A DNA stretch of 64,000 nucleotides from G032773895 sp965248935 (GCA_965248935.1 OZ252214.1:1364001-1428000), one strand, 5' to 3'; shown: positions 16,631 to 26,385, counted from the first letter of the stretch. Notes: a model not told the origin generated them from the sequence alone. Program-made: numbers and translations.

Positions 16631-17236
16631 ATGACAGCATTCTCTCCCCCCTACCTACTTATTGTCTACTATTCCCTTAACGGCGCCACGCGAAAAATGG
16701 CAATGCATATCGCCAGGGGAGCGGAAGAGCAGGGGATCGAATCACGCTTGCGCCGCGTGCCTAAAATATCAGCCGATTGTGAAGCCACCTCCCCAGAAAT
16801 ACCCGAAGAGGGAGAACTCTATTGCAGCGAAGAAGAGTTACAAAACTGTGCGGGGCTTATCCTAGGCAGCCCTACTCGCTTTGGAAATATGTCTTCGGCA
16901 CTGAAATATTTTATCGATTCGACCGTCAACACTTGGGTGAACGGAAACCTAATTGGTAAACCTGCGGGAGTATTTACTTCAACAGGAACACTACACGGAG
17001 GACAGGAAACAACATTAATCAGCATGATGCTCCCACTGCTTCACCACGGAATGATCATCGCTGGTATACCCTACTCTGAAGACCATTTACATACCACACA
17101 AACTGGAGGCACACCCTACGGCCCCTCTCATTATGCTGGCTCATCTGGAAACATCCCCTTTTCCGATGAAGAAATTACAATATGTAAACACTTCGGCAAA
17201 CGATTAGCCAAATTAGCATTAAAACTTACTGATTAA
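16631..17236 (+). CDS. wrbA: NAD(P)H:quinone oxidoreductase, WrbA flavodoxin-like
   Basis: A 201-residue flavoprotein that reduces quinones by two electrons. The FMN phosphate loop is YYSLNGATRKMA; GSPTRFGNMSSALKYFID and TGTLHGGQETTLISMMLPL are typical WrbA segments around the flavin ring, and HYAGSSG fits the C-terminal loop. It begins 14 bases after arsC and is probably cotranscribed with it. Length is normal. Confidence 0.9.
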   Translation: MTAFSPPYLLIVYYSLNGATRKMAMHIARGAEEQGIESRLRRVPKISADCEATSPEIPEEGELYCSEEELQNCAGLILGSPTRFGNMSSALKYFIDSTVNTWVNGNLIGKPAGVFTSTGTLHGGQETTLISMMLPLLHHGMIIAGIPYSEDHLHTTQTGGTPYGPSHYAGSSGNIPFSDEEITICKHFGKRLAKLALKLTD

Positions 17237-17271
17237 ACGTTCAAGTAATAAAACATTAGCGATAAAACATT

Positions 17272-17667
17272 GTGACCAAAACATTAAAACCGATTAAATA
17301 CCTGCACACTAAATTAAAATACGGTAATAGGGTAACGCTTGCACTCATCGCGTTGATGCTGAGTTTTTTTGCCATCACAAAATGGTTTAGCGAAAATGCT
17401 TCCCTATCTTCAGCCATTATTATTTGGTTCATTCAATCCATCCCTTTCCTATTAATACTACCGGGAATTTTTAAACATTATTATCGTTCTTATAGCTGGC
17501 TTTGCTTTCTACTACTATTTTATTTCGTTTTTGCGATAGAACGTTGCTTTTTATCAACCGCCAGCGTAAAAGAATACGTTTTTGTTACATTAACAATAGT
17601 ATTATTCATTGCAGCAATGATGACGAGCAGGTGGCAGCAACGCGCTCTTTATCAAAATACACACTAA
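17272..17667 (+). CDS. DUF2069 membrane protein
   Basis: A 131-residue protein with four membrane segments (about residues 23-40, 47-65, 76-91 and 99-116). The gene order arsC-wrbA-DUF2069 and the topology identify it with the DUF2069 family. The start is a GTG, giving MTKTLKPIKYLHTKLKYGNR. Its function is unknown; the family is found mostly in gammaproteobacteria and follows wrbA. The gene ends 44 bases before the sppA start. Confidence 0.75.
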   Translation: MTKTLKPIKYLHTKLKYGNRVTLALIALMLSFFAITKWFSENASLSSAIIIWFIQSIPFLLILPGIFKHYYRSYSWLCFLLLFYFVFAIERCFLSTASVKEYVFVTLTIVLFIAAMMTSRWQQRALYQNTH

Positions 17668-17711
17668 TCTCTGTCGGGAGCCTCATCTCGCCTGTGACAC
17701 AAGGAACTATA

Positions 17712-19571
17712 ATGAAGTTTATTTTTTTGCCATTCAAATACCTATGGCGGCTTATTACATGGGTTAGAACATTTTTCTTCAATGTTCTTTTTCTCATTAT
17801 CCTTATTGGAATTTTTAGTTCAATTTCCGCTCAAAAACAGGCAGAAACGAAAACGCGCACGGGTGCCCTTCACCTAATGCCTTCCGGCTACTTAGTTGAT
17901 CAAGTTAACAACAACACCTCACCACTGGATTTACTTGCCGAAGAGCGCTCTCTACCTCTCGAAACATCCAGCTTAGAACTTATACAAGCCATTAAATACG
18001 CAGCAATAGACGACAAAATTACAGGTATCGCGCTTCAATTGGATTATTTATATGGCGGGGGGTTAAGTAAGTTAGAAGAAGTCGGAGCAGCGCTTGAAGA
18101 ATTCAAAAAAAGTAATAAACCCATCGTTGCATTTTCTGGCAACTTTACTCAACAACAATATTACTTAGCCAGTTATGCCAACACCATTTATATTAATGAC
18201 CTAGGCAATGTCTTTATTACTGGCTACGGAAGTTACCGAAATTATTTAAAAGACGCGACAGACAAGCTGGGCATACGCTTCCATATATTTCGCGTAGGAG
18301 AATACAAAGATGCCATTGAGCCCTACCTCCGAAACGATATGTCGGACGCATCAAAAGAACACAATGAACAGTGGTTAACCGCATTATGGGGCCGCTATAC
18401 CAATAGAGTAGAAACATTACGGGGGCTTAGAACCGGAGCCGTAAAAAACTTTGTGCTGGATATGCCAAATGCACTACACACACAAAGAATATCCAGCGCC
18501 CAATACGCCCTCAAAAGAGGCTTAGTTGACCAAATAGTGTCACAAACAGAACTCAACAATAAATTAATCGAACAGTTTGGGTTGAATAAAGCCAGCGACA
18601 CGTACTTAGCCGTCGACTATGACAGCTATATGAAAAAAATTGATTCGGAAACAACATCAACCCCCAGTACCATCGGTTTAATTGCGGTATCGGGAGCCAT
18701 ACTTGATGGGTTTCAAAACGACAATGCGATTGGCTCCGCCAGCTTTAACGAATTACTGGAAATTGCTCAAAACGACGCCGAATTGGACGCCCTTGTTGTG
18801 CGAGTAGATAGCCCAGGAGGAAGTGCCTTTGCATCGGAAGTGATTCGTCAAAAAATAATAGAAACACGCAACAAAGGTTTACCCGTTTATGTCTCCATGG
18901 GCAGCGTAGCCGCGTCTGGCGGCTATTGGATTGCCAGCGCAGCAGAAGAAATCTGGGCGACGCCCTCTACCATAACCGGCTCTATTGGCGTGTACGGCGT
19001 CGTGCCTAACTTTACCGATGCACTCAAAAAGATAGGCATTAGCTCCGACGGAATAGGCACCACACCGCTTTCCGATGCATTTAGACCTGACCGCCATATG
19101 TCTGAAGAAGCCAAAAGTATTTTTCAAAGCGGGGTAAACAACATCTACTCTCGTTTCCTGACGATTGTTTCCGAATCGCGCAATAAAACGCCAGAACAAA
19201 TTGACAAGCTCGCGCAAGGTAGAGTCTGGGCGGGAGAAAAAGCCCTTAACATTGGCTTAGTCGATAAGCTAGGAAACCTGGAAGACGTATTTGAATCCAT
19301 TGCCAACACAAAAGAACTTGGGGACTACTCAGTGAAAACGATACGTCGGCCATTAACCAAATCCGAACAATTTATCCAAGCATTAATGGAAGATGTCAGC
19401 ATACGGGCTCAAACATTAGCCTCAAGCACCCTTACAGCCGAAAAGAAGTTGGGCTTAGCCTTGCTTCGCCATATAGAGGACGATACAAACTTAAAAGCAC
19501 TTTCTCAGCAAGTCAATCAGCCCGGAGGGTTACAAGTATTTGCTCAATGTTTAGGCTGTATTGCGCCCTAA
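17712..19571 (+). CDS. sppA: signal peptide peptidase SppA, 67K type
   Basis: A 619-residue membrane-bound serine protease that degrades leftover signal peptides. One N-terminal membrane segment (about residues 20-40) is followed by two tandem S49 domains. The general-base Lys lies in the first (FRVGEYKDAIEPYLRNDMS) and the nucleophile Ser in the second (GSVAASGGYWIASAA). The frame is open from 17502, but the ATG at 17712 with AAGGA six bases upstream is the proper start; the earlier part overlaps the DUF2069 gene. A terminator follows at 19648. Confidence 0.93.
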   Translation: MKFIFLPFKYLWRLITWVRTFFFNVLFLIILIGIFSSISAQKQAETKTRTGALHLMPSGYLVDQVNNNTSPLDLLAEERSLPLETSSLELIQAIKYAAIDDKITGIALQLDYLYGGGLSKLEEVGAALEEFKKSNKPIVAFSGNFTQQQYYLASYANTIYINDLGNVFITGYGSYRNYLKDATDKLGIRFHIFRVGEYKDAIEPYLRNDMSDASKEHNEQWLTALWGRYTNRVETLRGLRTGAVKNFVLDMPNALHTQRISSAQYALKRGLVDQIVSQTELNNKLIEQFGLNKASDTYLAVDYDSYMKKIDSETTSTPSTIGLIAVSGAILDGFQNDNAIGSASFNELLEIAQNDAELDALVVRVDSPGGSAFASEVIRQKIIETRNKGLPVYVSMGSVAASGGYWIASAAEEIWATPSTITGSIGVYGVVPNFTDALKKIGISSDGIGTTPLSDAFRPDRHMSEEAKSIFQSGVNNIYSRFLTIVSESRNKTPEQIDKLAQGRVWAGEKALNIGLVDKLGNLEDVFESIANTKELGDYSVKTIRRPLTKSEQFIQALMEDVSIRAQTLASSTLTAEKKLGLALLRHIEDDTNLKALSQQVNQPGGLQVFAQCLGCIAP

Positions 19572-19647
19572 CAAGAAGTATAGTGGCCAGATATCATTGG
19601 TTAGCCAGCAAAATGTCCGGCGCTATGCAAGCAGTCTTATTCAAAAA

Positions 19648-19674
19648 CGGTCTATTTTTTAGGCCGCTTTTTTG
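19648..19674 (+). terminator. rho-independent terminator after sppA
   Basis: CGGTCTA pairs with TAGGCCG (one G-T pair) around a five-T loop and is followed by a T-rich run. It lies 77 bases after the sppA stop codon and closes the arsC-sppA group. Confidence 0.7.
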
Positions 19675-20007
19675 TGACTCGCATCCCATTCAAGCAACTT
19701 TCTCACTACCCCTGAGCTTATTTGTCACCTTTTCGGATTCCTTAAAACCTTTTAAATTAACTGAAATCGTCTAACTTTGCTCCTAAAATTCAATAAAAAA
19801 CTTATTTGTTGCAATCCCCTCCCTCATGTTAGCTTCACTCTACCGGAAAAAGGTAATGGTGAGTCTTGTAGTCGGAAGCTCTAAGCGATGTTGAGCGGCT
19901 CAACAAGTATTATCTCTTGAAGCTTCACAATTCCACTAAAACACCCTTTTCTTGATTCATATTCCAACGTAATTACATAAAAACAATAATCATCGAAGGA
20001 TACATTA

Positions 20008-22590
20008 ATGAAACATATTAAATTCACACGCAAGCTAGGGACAGCCACCGTCGGCTCATTGCTAGCAATATTGCTCAGCCCTGAGTCTGCACTTGCAGCC
20101 AACTGCTCCGCATTGCCAAACTGGGTCTCCGATGACACCTACAATGACGGGCAATCTGTCCAACATAACTCAAAAGCCTATACCGCTAATTGGTGGACAT
20201 CTGGCAATGATCCCGAACAATTCTCTGGCCCTTGGCAAGACTGGACATTCGATGGAGACTGCTCTTCTACGAGTTCTAGCAGTAGCTCCAGCTCTTCCTC
20301 AAGCAGTTCCTCATCTACTAGCAGCTCCAGCTCTTCAAGTAGCTCATCCAGCAGTTCAGGTGGCTCAGAATGCTCATCACCCACTTACCAAGAAGGCACG
20401 AGTTACCTAGCAGACGATAAAGTTTCCAATAATGGAACAGAATATAACTGTGATGTAGCAGGATGGTGTTCCAGCGCCGCTTGGGCTTATGAGCCTGGCG
20501 TAGGCAGTTACTGGCAAAATGCGTGGTCCGATGTAGGCATCTGTGGCACCAGTAGCAGTTCCTCAAGCAGTAGCTCTTCTTCAAGCTCATCCACCAGTTC
20601 AAGTAGCAGCTCATCCACAAGCTCAAACTCATCAACAAGCTCAAGCAGTTCAGGCGGCCAAGCCACTGAAGCTGATGTATTGATCAAACAAACCAGCATG
20701 TGGGCAGGTGGCTTTGCGGTGTCCTTTACCGTCACCAACAACTCGGATACCACCTGGGACGGCTGGGAATTTGCCTGTGACTATAACTTCACACTAGCCA
20801 ATGCCTACTCGACAGAAAGCAACGTTGACGGCAACCGAATTTCTTTCTCCAACATTGAGTGGAACGGCGCACTTATGCCCGGCAAAACAGCAAAGTTTGG
20901 CATTGAAGGCTCAGTTATATTTGATATCAAAGATGTCGAGAACTGTACATTCAACGGCCAACCCTTTACACCAACATTATTCATACCTGGCTCAGTCACT
21001 TCGGCCATTCAAATAGAAAATGTTGACGGTGAATACGATGTCAACCAAGCAACCGTTAACCAAGGCTCAACAACCTTCACACTAACGGGTGGCAGTAACT
21101 ACACAGTTGCAACCAACAACAGTGATGTTATTGACGCCTCTGTCTCGGGAAGTACCCTTACCGTTATTGGGAAAAAAGGCGGTAGAGCAGGGTTGCAAAT
21201 TAAATCGGGAAGTAACGAACGTTACATCGGTATTCGCGTTCGAGAAACGAACGGTGCCTTACCAAGGATGCCAAATTATTTATCCATGGGCTCCGTATCA
21301 GAAGACTCCGATGCTGACTTAGGTTTTTGGCAAAACTATGCCACCGACAATACCAATCGTCGTATGGACATCCGTTACATTTACCTAAACAACGGCCCCT
21401 ACTGGGATAACGGCTGGGTAACTTGGTCCGGCAAGGTTCACGCTACAGGCGGACGAGCCATTTCTTTTCTTCAGGAAAGTTTAAAACTGGGTATGATCAC
21501 CTCGTTTGTTTACTACAACATCCCTGATGGAGGCGAAAGCTATACCACCAACAAAGAACACATTAATAGTTTGGACTACATGAAACTGTATTTCGATAAC
21601 TTAATGTTTGCTATCGGCCTAGTGAATACCTACGCTGGGGACGACCTAGTGCAAATTATTCTCGAACCAGACTTCCTCGGTTATTTTGCACAAGTAGGTG
21701 AAGACCCTAAAACTGAATTTGCCTATACCGAAGCTGCCTATGCAACGGGTGCGCTAGATTCAGCAACCGATCCTTCATTTCCAAATACTATTGAAGGGTT
21801 AATTAAAGCGATCAACAGCATTATTGAAAAACACGCCACTAACGTCGAGTTTGGATGGCAAATGAACCTATGGGCCACACCACAAGGTGGATACACAGTG
21901 CCAGTTCCCGGTAACGGCTTAATGCACCTTACCGACAGCATGGGAGTTGCCACGGGTAGACCGGCTATATACAAAGAAGCCCAGGCCATTACTCAATATT
22001 ATATAGATGCGGGTATTGCCACCCACGGTGCAGACTTTATATCCATTGATAAATATGGTCTAGACGCTGTTGGTCGAGAACCCGACATAGCCGCAACAAA
22101 CCCTGCCGACAGTATTTGGTTCTGGAACGCCGACCAGTGGGGCAACTATGTTGAGTTTGTTAAAGCCATTAAGGATACAAGCCAGTTGCCTGTAGTGTTA
22201 TGGCAAATGCCTGTAGGCCATATCAACGGAACTCACACCACAAACCCTTACACAGGCGGAAGCTTCCCTGACCTCGCAAACGATCATACGCACTACGAAG
22301 ACTCTACCGCAGACTACTTCTTCGGCGACACCTTTAATGTTTCCGGTGCAAGATTGAGTCATTTTGAAAAAAATGAAAGTGGCGATCCAAAAATTCTTGC
22401 CAGTGGTGGCCAAGTAACCTGGGAAAGCCATATGCAAGAACTCGTGAATGCCGGGGTGATTAGCGTACTTTGGGGAGCCGGTGTGGGTCACAGTACCGAC
22501 GGCGTTGGTTCACCACCAACTGATAACTACTGGTGGATCACAAAAATCCAAGAGTACTATAAAAACGGACCTCTAAGCCTACTGCAATAA
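20008..22590 (+). CDS. secreted multi-CBM carbohydrate-active enzyme, catalytic family unassigned
   Basis: An 860-residue exported protein with a signal peptide ending ALA at about residue 31. A CBM5/12-like module follows (about 33-83, with NWVSDDTYNDG and AYTANWWTSG), then a poly-Ser linker, a second small Cys-rich CBM (about 120-180, with VAGWCSS), another poly-Ser linker, and a CBM2-like module (about 220-325, with WAGGFAVSFTVTNNSDTTWD). After a beta-rich linker the C-terminal 440 residues look like a TIM-barrel hydrolase (FVYYNIPDGG, IILEPDFLGYF, FISIDKYGLD, VVLWQMPVGH). EPDFLGY recalls the EPDxL motif of GH6, but I cannot assign it. GAAGGA precedes the ATG. Substrate is probably cellulose or chitin. 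Confidence 0.8.
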   Translation: MKHIKFTRKLGTATVGSLLAILLSPESALAANCSALPNWVSDDTYNDGQSVQHNSKAYTANWWTSGNDPEQFSGPWQDWTFDGDCSSTSSSSSSSSSSSSSSSTSSSSSSSSSSSSSGGSECSSPTYQEGTSYLADDKVSNNGTEYNCDVAGWCSSAAWAYEPGVGSYWQNAWSDVGICGTSSSSSSSSSSSSSSTSSSSSSSTSSNSSTSSSSSGGQATEADVLIKQTSMWAGGFAVSFTVTNNSDTTWDGWEFACDYNFTLANAYSTESNVDGNRISFSNIEWNGALMPGKTAKFGIEGSVIFDIKDVENCTFNGQPFTPTLFIPGSVTSAIQIENVDGEYDVNQATVNQGSTTFTLTGGSNYTVATNNSDVIDASVSGSTLTVIGKKGGRAGLQIKSGSNERYIGIRVRETNGALPRMPNYLSMGSVSEDSDADLGFWQNYATDNTNRRMDIRYIYLNNGPYWDNGWVTWSGKVHATGGRAISFLQESLKLGMITSFVYYNIPDGGESYTTNKEHINSLDYMKLYFDNLMFAIGLVNTYAGDDLVQIILEPDFLGYFAQVGEDPKTEFAYTEAAYATGALDSATDPSFPNTIEGLIKAINSIIEKHATNVEFGWQMNLWATPQGGYTVPVPGNGLMHLTDSMGVATGRPAIYKEAQAITQYYIDAGIATHGADFISIDKYGLDAVGREPDIAATNPADSIWFWNADQWGNYVEFVKAIKDTSQLPVVLWQMPVGHINGTHTTNPYTGGSFPDLANDHTHYEDSTADYFFGDTFNVSGARLSHFEKNESGDPKILASGGQVTWESHMQELVNAGVISVLWGAGVGHSTDGVGSPPTDNYWWITKIQEYYKNGPLSLLQ

Positions 22591-22622
22591 ACCTACACAC
22601 TAAAAATATTTAACCTAACATT

Positions 22623-22689
22623 CCGAAGTCTCAATCATCTATCGAGGCTTCGGATCACCAACAAATCCCGGCGTTTAGTTGGGATTTTT
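22623..22689 (+). terminator. two hairpins after the CBM enzyme gene
   Basis: The first (22623-22653) pairs CCGAAG.CTC with GAG.CTTCGG. The second (22663-22689) pairs AAATCCC with GGGATTT and runs into TTT, a plausible rho-independent terminator. The rest of the 359-base gap to 22950 shows no gene; the promoter for the DUF3592 gene should be in its right part. Confidence 0.55.
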
Positions 22690-22949
22690 ACGTTTTTACA
22701 AAGGAATATTCGTACCCTTTCCCTATACAGCAAGCTTCCATTCATTAACACCCTTTTAAATCATAGCGGTATCAACACACAAACAAGAAAAGCGTTATAA
22801 AGCTTACCCTCCTATAAAAAACTAATCTCACCTCCTTATTACTAATAAACTGGGCTTAACGGTAAAACACAACAAATCGCATCATTGGAAAACAAAGGAT
22901 ATCGTCTTATATTAGAGAGGATAAAAACGTTAACAAAGAAGCATAACCC

Positions 22950-23513
22950 ATGAAATTTTTGTTAAATATTGCTTTAGGAAAGAGCATCTATACACTCTAT
23001 TTTTTTATAGTTATGGCCGTTTCAATTGCACTCGCCTTACTTTTAAAAAATATATTGATAATAAATTTTTCCCTAGTTTTAGTGTGTATCCTTGGGGTTT
23101 TTATTATGATCTCAGCCGTAGTATCAACAAGTGAAGCGGTTGAAAGCTTGAAATGGCCAAAAGTAAATGCAAAATTGGGTATTAGTAAAGTTTCAACCCA
23201 CTCCGTTGGTAATATTGGCTCAGAGAGCTATTACCCAACCGTACAGTACTCGTTTGAAATAGATGGCCAAAACTATAGTGGAAATACCTATACATTAGGA
23301 GAAAGAACCTACAGCCGACCTGCTGTAGAGAAAATTATCCAGACTGTACAATCACATAAAGATACATTAGCAATTAGCTACAACCCCACCGACCCATCAA
23401 TAAATGTCGTAAAACCGGGCATAAATGGTGTTCACTATATAAGAGCATTAGTTGGAATAAGCATCACTGGGATAACTATTCTTGAATTATGCGGTTGGGT
23501 CAACTTCATATAA
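22950..23513 (+). CDS. DUF3592 membrane protein
   Basis: A 187-residue protein with two membrane segments near the N-terminus (about 16-33 and 39-58) and one at the C-terminus (about 163-182). The domain between them has the DUF3592 pattern: a SLKWPKVNAKLG entry, then YYPTVQYSFEIDGQNYSGN and an ISYNPTDPSINVVKPG strand. Function is unknown. It converges on the folate-like cluster and is the nearest gene on its 3' side. A smaller DUF3592-like protein is at 31282-31722. Confidence 0.7.
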   Translation: MKFLLNIALGKSIYTLYFFIVMAVSIALALLLKNILIINFSLVLVCILGVFIMISAVVSTSEAVESLKWPKVNAKLGISKVSTHSVGNIGSESYYPTVQYSFEIDGQNYSGNTYTLGERTYSRPAVEKIIQTVQSHKDTLAISYNPTDPSINVVKPGINGVHYIRALVGISITGITILELCGWVNFI

Positions 23514-23549
23514 ACAAAAACCGGAGACGAAATTACCTATCGGTCAATC

Positions 23550-23981
23550 TTAAACAACAATTAACCTATCCTGCACATACCTTAACTCTTCTACAAGCAA
23601 ATCACTTTCTAACCTTCCACCCTTAATATAAGCCGCCAACATAGACATCTCAAATTTTCCTATATTTAATACCTGCGACAACTCAAACGTCAATTTCTCT
23701 TTAGAGACAGCAAGTAAATCTATATCTATTGGAATTTTTTCTCCGTCACGAGAAGATTTACCATACACTTTTAATTCTTCAATAAAATTACCTTTGTTAC
23801 TTTTATATTTCAACAGCACAATTGTATTCACGTAGTAGGATTTTTTTTTATTTTTACACCTTGTTAAGTAAAATCTTCCGACATCAAAACGCACCCTATG
23901 ATCCTGCAAATAACGTATAAAGTGGTAGATATTCGCATCTGCCGAACAATTACTTCCGATACATAAGTAAATATAATACAT
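23550..23981 (-). CDS. divergent HPPK (FolK)-like pyrophosphokinase
   Basis: The preferred start at 23981 gives a 143-residue protein beginning MYYIYLCIGSNCSADANI, matching the YIALGSNL opening of hydroxymethyldihydropterin pyrophosphokinases. The metal-binding DxD motif is present in IPIDIDLL, and VNTIVLLKYKS fits the FLNAVV strand. Other HPPK positions are poorly kept, so it is a remote member that may use a different pterin. The longer frame to 24056 has no better start. It is the last gene of the leftward cluster, which also encodes PabB-like and DHFR-like enzymes; that context supports a pterin role. Activity is inferred. Confidence 0.6.
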   Translation of the reverse strand: MYYIYLCIGSNCSADANIYHFIRYLQDHRVRFDVGRFYLTRCKNKKKSYYVNTIVLLKYKSNKGNFIEELKVYGKSSRDGEKIPIDIDLLAVSKEKLTFELSQVLNIGKFEMSMLAAYIKGGRLESDLLVEELRYVQDRLIVV

Positions 23982-23986
23982 CGTAA

Positions 23987-24223
23987 TCAAACCATTGAGC
24001 GGGAAACAACAACCCGAATATTTGAAATAATTTCGCCCACACCTAAACATGAGCATATTTTAGCCATGCAATTAACAATATTTTTTTGCAAACCCTCGCC
24101 AAAAATAAAAACCATTATTTCAAAAAACTGTGAATAAAATATAGAATTTAAAAACCAGAGAAAATCTTTACGTATACCAACCAAAAAAATCAGAATTTTA
24201 TGTATCACAGTATCACGCTCCAT
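23987..24223 (-). CDS. possible small membrane protein between pabB-like and folK-like genes
   Basis: A 78-residue frame begins MERDTVIHKILIFLVGIRKD and has one or two hydrophobic stretches. It ends five bases before the FolK-like start, which would suit an operon gene, and AGG lies near its ATG. I see no homology and the sequence is AT-rich, so it may be chance. It overlaps only the less likely N-terminal extension of the FolK-like frame. Confidence 0.3.
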   Translation of the reverse strand: MERDTVIHKILIFLVGIRKDFLWFLNSIFYSQFFEIMVFIFGEGLQKNIVNCMAKICSCLGVGEIISNIRVVVSRSMV

Positions 24224-24362
24224 TTGCCTGTATGTTTACGTAAACCTATTTCGGGAAAAATTAGAAAAACCCCATCTTTCGTCCAGCCTACATTTTTAAC
24301 CTTAACAACAACTAATAGCACCACAACATTAGCACCCAAAAATCAATATAAAATAACATCGT

Positions 24363-25508
24363 TTAATTAACGCCAACATTAACAACCTGAGCCTTTGCAA
24401 TACATTCGTCATATTCAGCCTCAGGTTTTGCCTCCCAAATCACGCCGCTACCAACACCATATTCCAACTCTTTTTTTTCCTGATCAATAACTGCGGTTCG
24501 AATAGCCACATTAAACCTAGCGTTATTATCTGGCGAAAAATACCCGATAGAACCTGTATATACACCACGCCCACCAACTTCAAGATCACGGATTATTTCC
24601 ATTGTCTTTATTTTTGGCGCACCTGTTATCGATGCACAAGGAAATAATCGACTAAACACCTGGACCGCAGACTGTTTCGTAACCGCAGATACTTTTGACG
24701 TCATTTGATATACCGTCGGGTACTCTTCTATTGAAAAAAGCTCATCAACACGAACGCTTCCAACCTCTGCTACTTGAGCTAAGTCATTACGCATCATATC
24801 CACAATCATAATATTTTCAGCTCTATTTTTTTCCGACATATACAACCAATCACGCGCTATTTCTGCTTCTTTATTACATTCTGGGCGCCTAACAGTTCCC
24901 TTCATTGGTTTAGAGAATACCTCACCTTGATTATAACTAAAAAACAATTCTGGAGACGCCGAACACATATGCCACCGCCCCATATTGATATAAGCGCAAT
25001 ACTCCGATTGTTGCGCATAAACCATGTCGCAAAATAATTCGAACGGATTGTCATCGAAATAATGATAAAGCCTAAAAGTATGATTGACTTGATACGTATC
25101 TCCTTTAGAAATCTTGTCAAAAATATCATCAACATCATTTAGATATTTATTGCGAGAAATTGAAGCTTCCCAGTTTTTAAGTGTATTTCGCCCTTCTTTC
25201 AACTTGAGAAGATTATCAAGCATATCAATAGGCTCATAAAAATGATAAATACCAAACCATATTAATGGATAATCTTTTTTATCTCCCACAAAAAAACAAT
25301 TACTGATACCTTGCGCAGCCTCATAAGAAACATAACCAACCGCAAAATACCCCAACTGAACATAACGCTCAACTTCACTTAAACAAAATTCAACTTCACT
25401 CGTTATTGACGAGGAAACAATTTCAACTGGGCGACTAAATAGAACCCACTCCAAGCCATCACCCACTTGGATTTGCATACACACCGAATTTGTAGGTGTA
25501 GTTTCCAC
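24363..25508 (-). CDS. pabB: chorismate-utilising enzyme, aminodeoxychorismate synthase component I (PabB-type)
   Basis: A 381-residue member of the TrpE/PabB/menaquinone-siderophore chorismate family. The PabB-specific catalytic Lys is present in KPMKGTVRR, where TrpE has Ala. Other family motifs are IVDMMRNDLAQV, ASITGAPKIKTMEII and GVGSGVIWEAKPEAEY. With a PabA-type glutaminase (not in the window) it should make 4-amino-4-deoxychorismate, the precursor of p-aminobenzoate. It is the short form without a fused lyase or glutaminase domain. The start is a GTG with AAGGA six bases upstream. It belongs to the leftward cluster, so it probably serves that pathway beside a housekeeping pabB elsewhere. 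Confidence 0.85.
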   Translation of the reverse strand: METTPTNSVCMQIQVGDGLEWVLFSRPVEIVSSSITSEVEFCLSEVERYVQLGYFAVGYVSYEAAQGISNCFFVGDKKDYPLIWFGIYHFYEPIDMLDNLLKLKEGRNTLKNWEASISRNKYLNDVDDIFDKISKGDTYQVNHTFRLYHYFDDNPFELFCDMVYAQQSEYCAYINMGRWHMCSASPELFFSYNQGEVFSKPMKGTVRRPECNKEAEIARDWLYMSEKNRAENIMIVDMMRNDLAQVAEVGSVRVDELFSIEEYPTVYQMTSKVSAVTKQSAVQVFSRLFPCASITGAPKIKTMEIIRDLEVGGRGVYTGSIGYFSPDNNARFNVAIRTAVIDQEKKELEYGVGSGVIWEAKPEAEYDECIAKAQVVNVGVN

Positions 25509-25587
25509 ATTTATTCCTTGCAGTCAGCCACCGAACAATCATCTTATTAAAAAATCGCCTCGATAACTTATAATATAATTATTTAGA

Positions 25588-26385
25588 TTAACTATTTTTT
25601 TCCGAACAAATAAGCATCGAAACTCTTTCACCTACATACTTAGTATCATAACTATAGAAAGAATATATATCCTGAATATCCATACTCCTCTCTTTTAAAA
25701 TAAAATTAATTTCCGAAGGAGAATATACACGTAAACTTGAAACCTTATCATTCAAATCAACTGAAGAAATCCTATCACCAAACCCAAACCTTGAAGAAGA
25801 GTGTATTACCCTCCTATCAATTGGACTCCAATCAAACTTCTCCAAAAACAAACTCTGAGAGCCTTCCTCCCACAACTGCAACGGGAATGATTTTTCAATA
25901 AATGAAGCATTTAGAACCTCCATAAAATGTTTCCCTCCCTGCTTTTTTAACGCACTGGCGACCACATCAAATATCTTTAAATTATCCGTTTCATTATCAA
26001 AATAACCTATCGCCCCATCCCTGATACTTAAAACAACATCAAAACAATCAGAATAGTCCAAATCAAGCACATCAATACAGGTAAATTGCGCATTTAAACC
26101 TAGTTTTTTAGCTCTCTGCTTAGCGTCAACAATTAAAGATTCCGTTATATCAACGCCCACCACATCGAAACCACGCCTAGCAAGTTCCAAGCTATGCCTA
26201 CCATATCCACACCCAATATCGAGAACTTTCTCATACCCATTTAACTTAAGTAAACTTACAATAAAATCGATCTCCACTTTTGTCTTTTCGGTCCATGGGG
26301 ATTTTTCAATACTCTTAGTCCATCGTGTTTTAAACCACTCTTTTGTGATTTTAGGATTCATTTTTGCCCCATCAACCAGCAACAT
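25588..26385 (-). CDS. class I SAM-dependent methyltransferase (second of two paralogs)
   Basis: A 265-residue protein with the SAM-binding motif VLDIGCGYGRHSLELARRG and the acidic ribose-binding end of strand 2 (VVGVDIT). It shares a line-by-line pattern with the methyltransferase at 28792-29634: an EWFK..W.K entry helix, the GCG.GRHSLE loop and DGAIGYF. The pair therefore arose by duplication. The start could also be the ATG at residue 9 (MNPKITKEWFK). Substrate is unknown; in this cluster a pterin, aminobenzoate or derivative is plausible. It lies 79 bases before pabB. Confidence 0.8.
   Translation of the reverse strand: MLLVDGAKMNPKITKEWFKTRWTKSIEKSPWTEKTKVEIDFIVSLLKLNGYEKVLDIGCGYGRHSLELARRGFDVVGVDITESLIVDAKQRAKKLGLNAQFTCIDVLDLDYSDCFDVVLSIRDGAIGYFDNETDNLKIFDVVASALKKQGGKHFMEVLNASFIEKSFPLQLWEEGSQSLFLEKFDWSPIDRRVIHSSSRFGFGDRISSVDLNDKVSSLRVYSPSEINFILKERSMDIQDIYSFYSYDTKYVGERVSMLICSEKNS

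Noticed and set aside
17502..17711. N-terminal extension of SppA by 70 residues
   Set aside because: It overlaps the DUF2069 gene in another frame and lacks signal features; the ATG at 17712 has a good ribosome site and family length.
20260..20660. Serine-codon repeats considered as a CRISPR or satellite
   Set aside because: They are irregular AGC/TCA-type codons for a poly-Ser linker; no constant repeat with spacers exists here or elsewhere in the window.
20178..20753. Leftward ORFs rich in Leu and Glu opposite the CBM enzyme
   Set aside because: They are the reverse complement of the poly-Ser linker codons and have no start signals.
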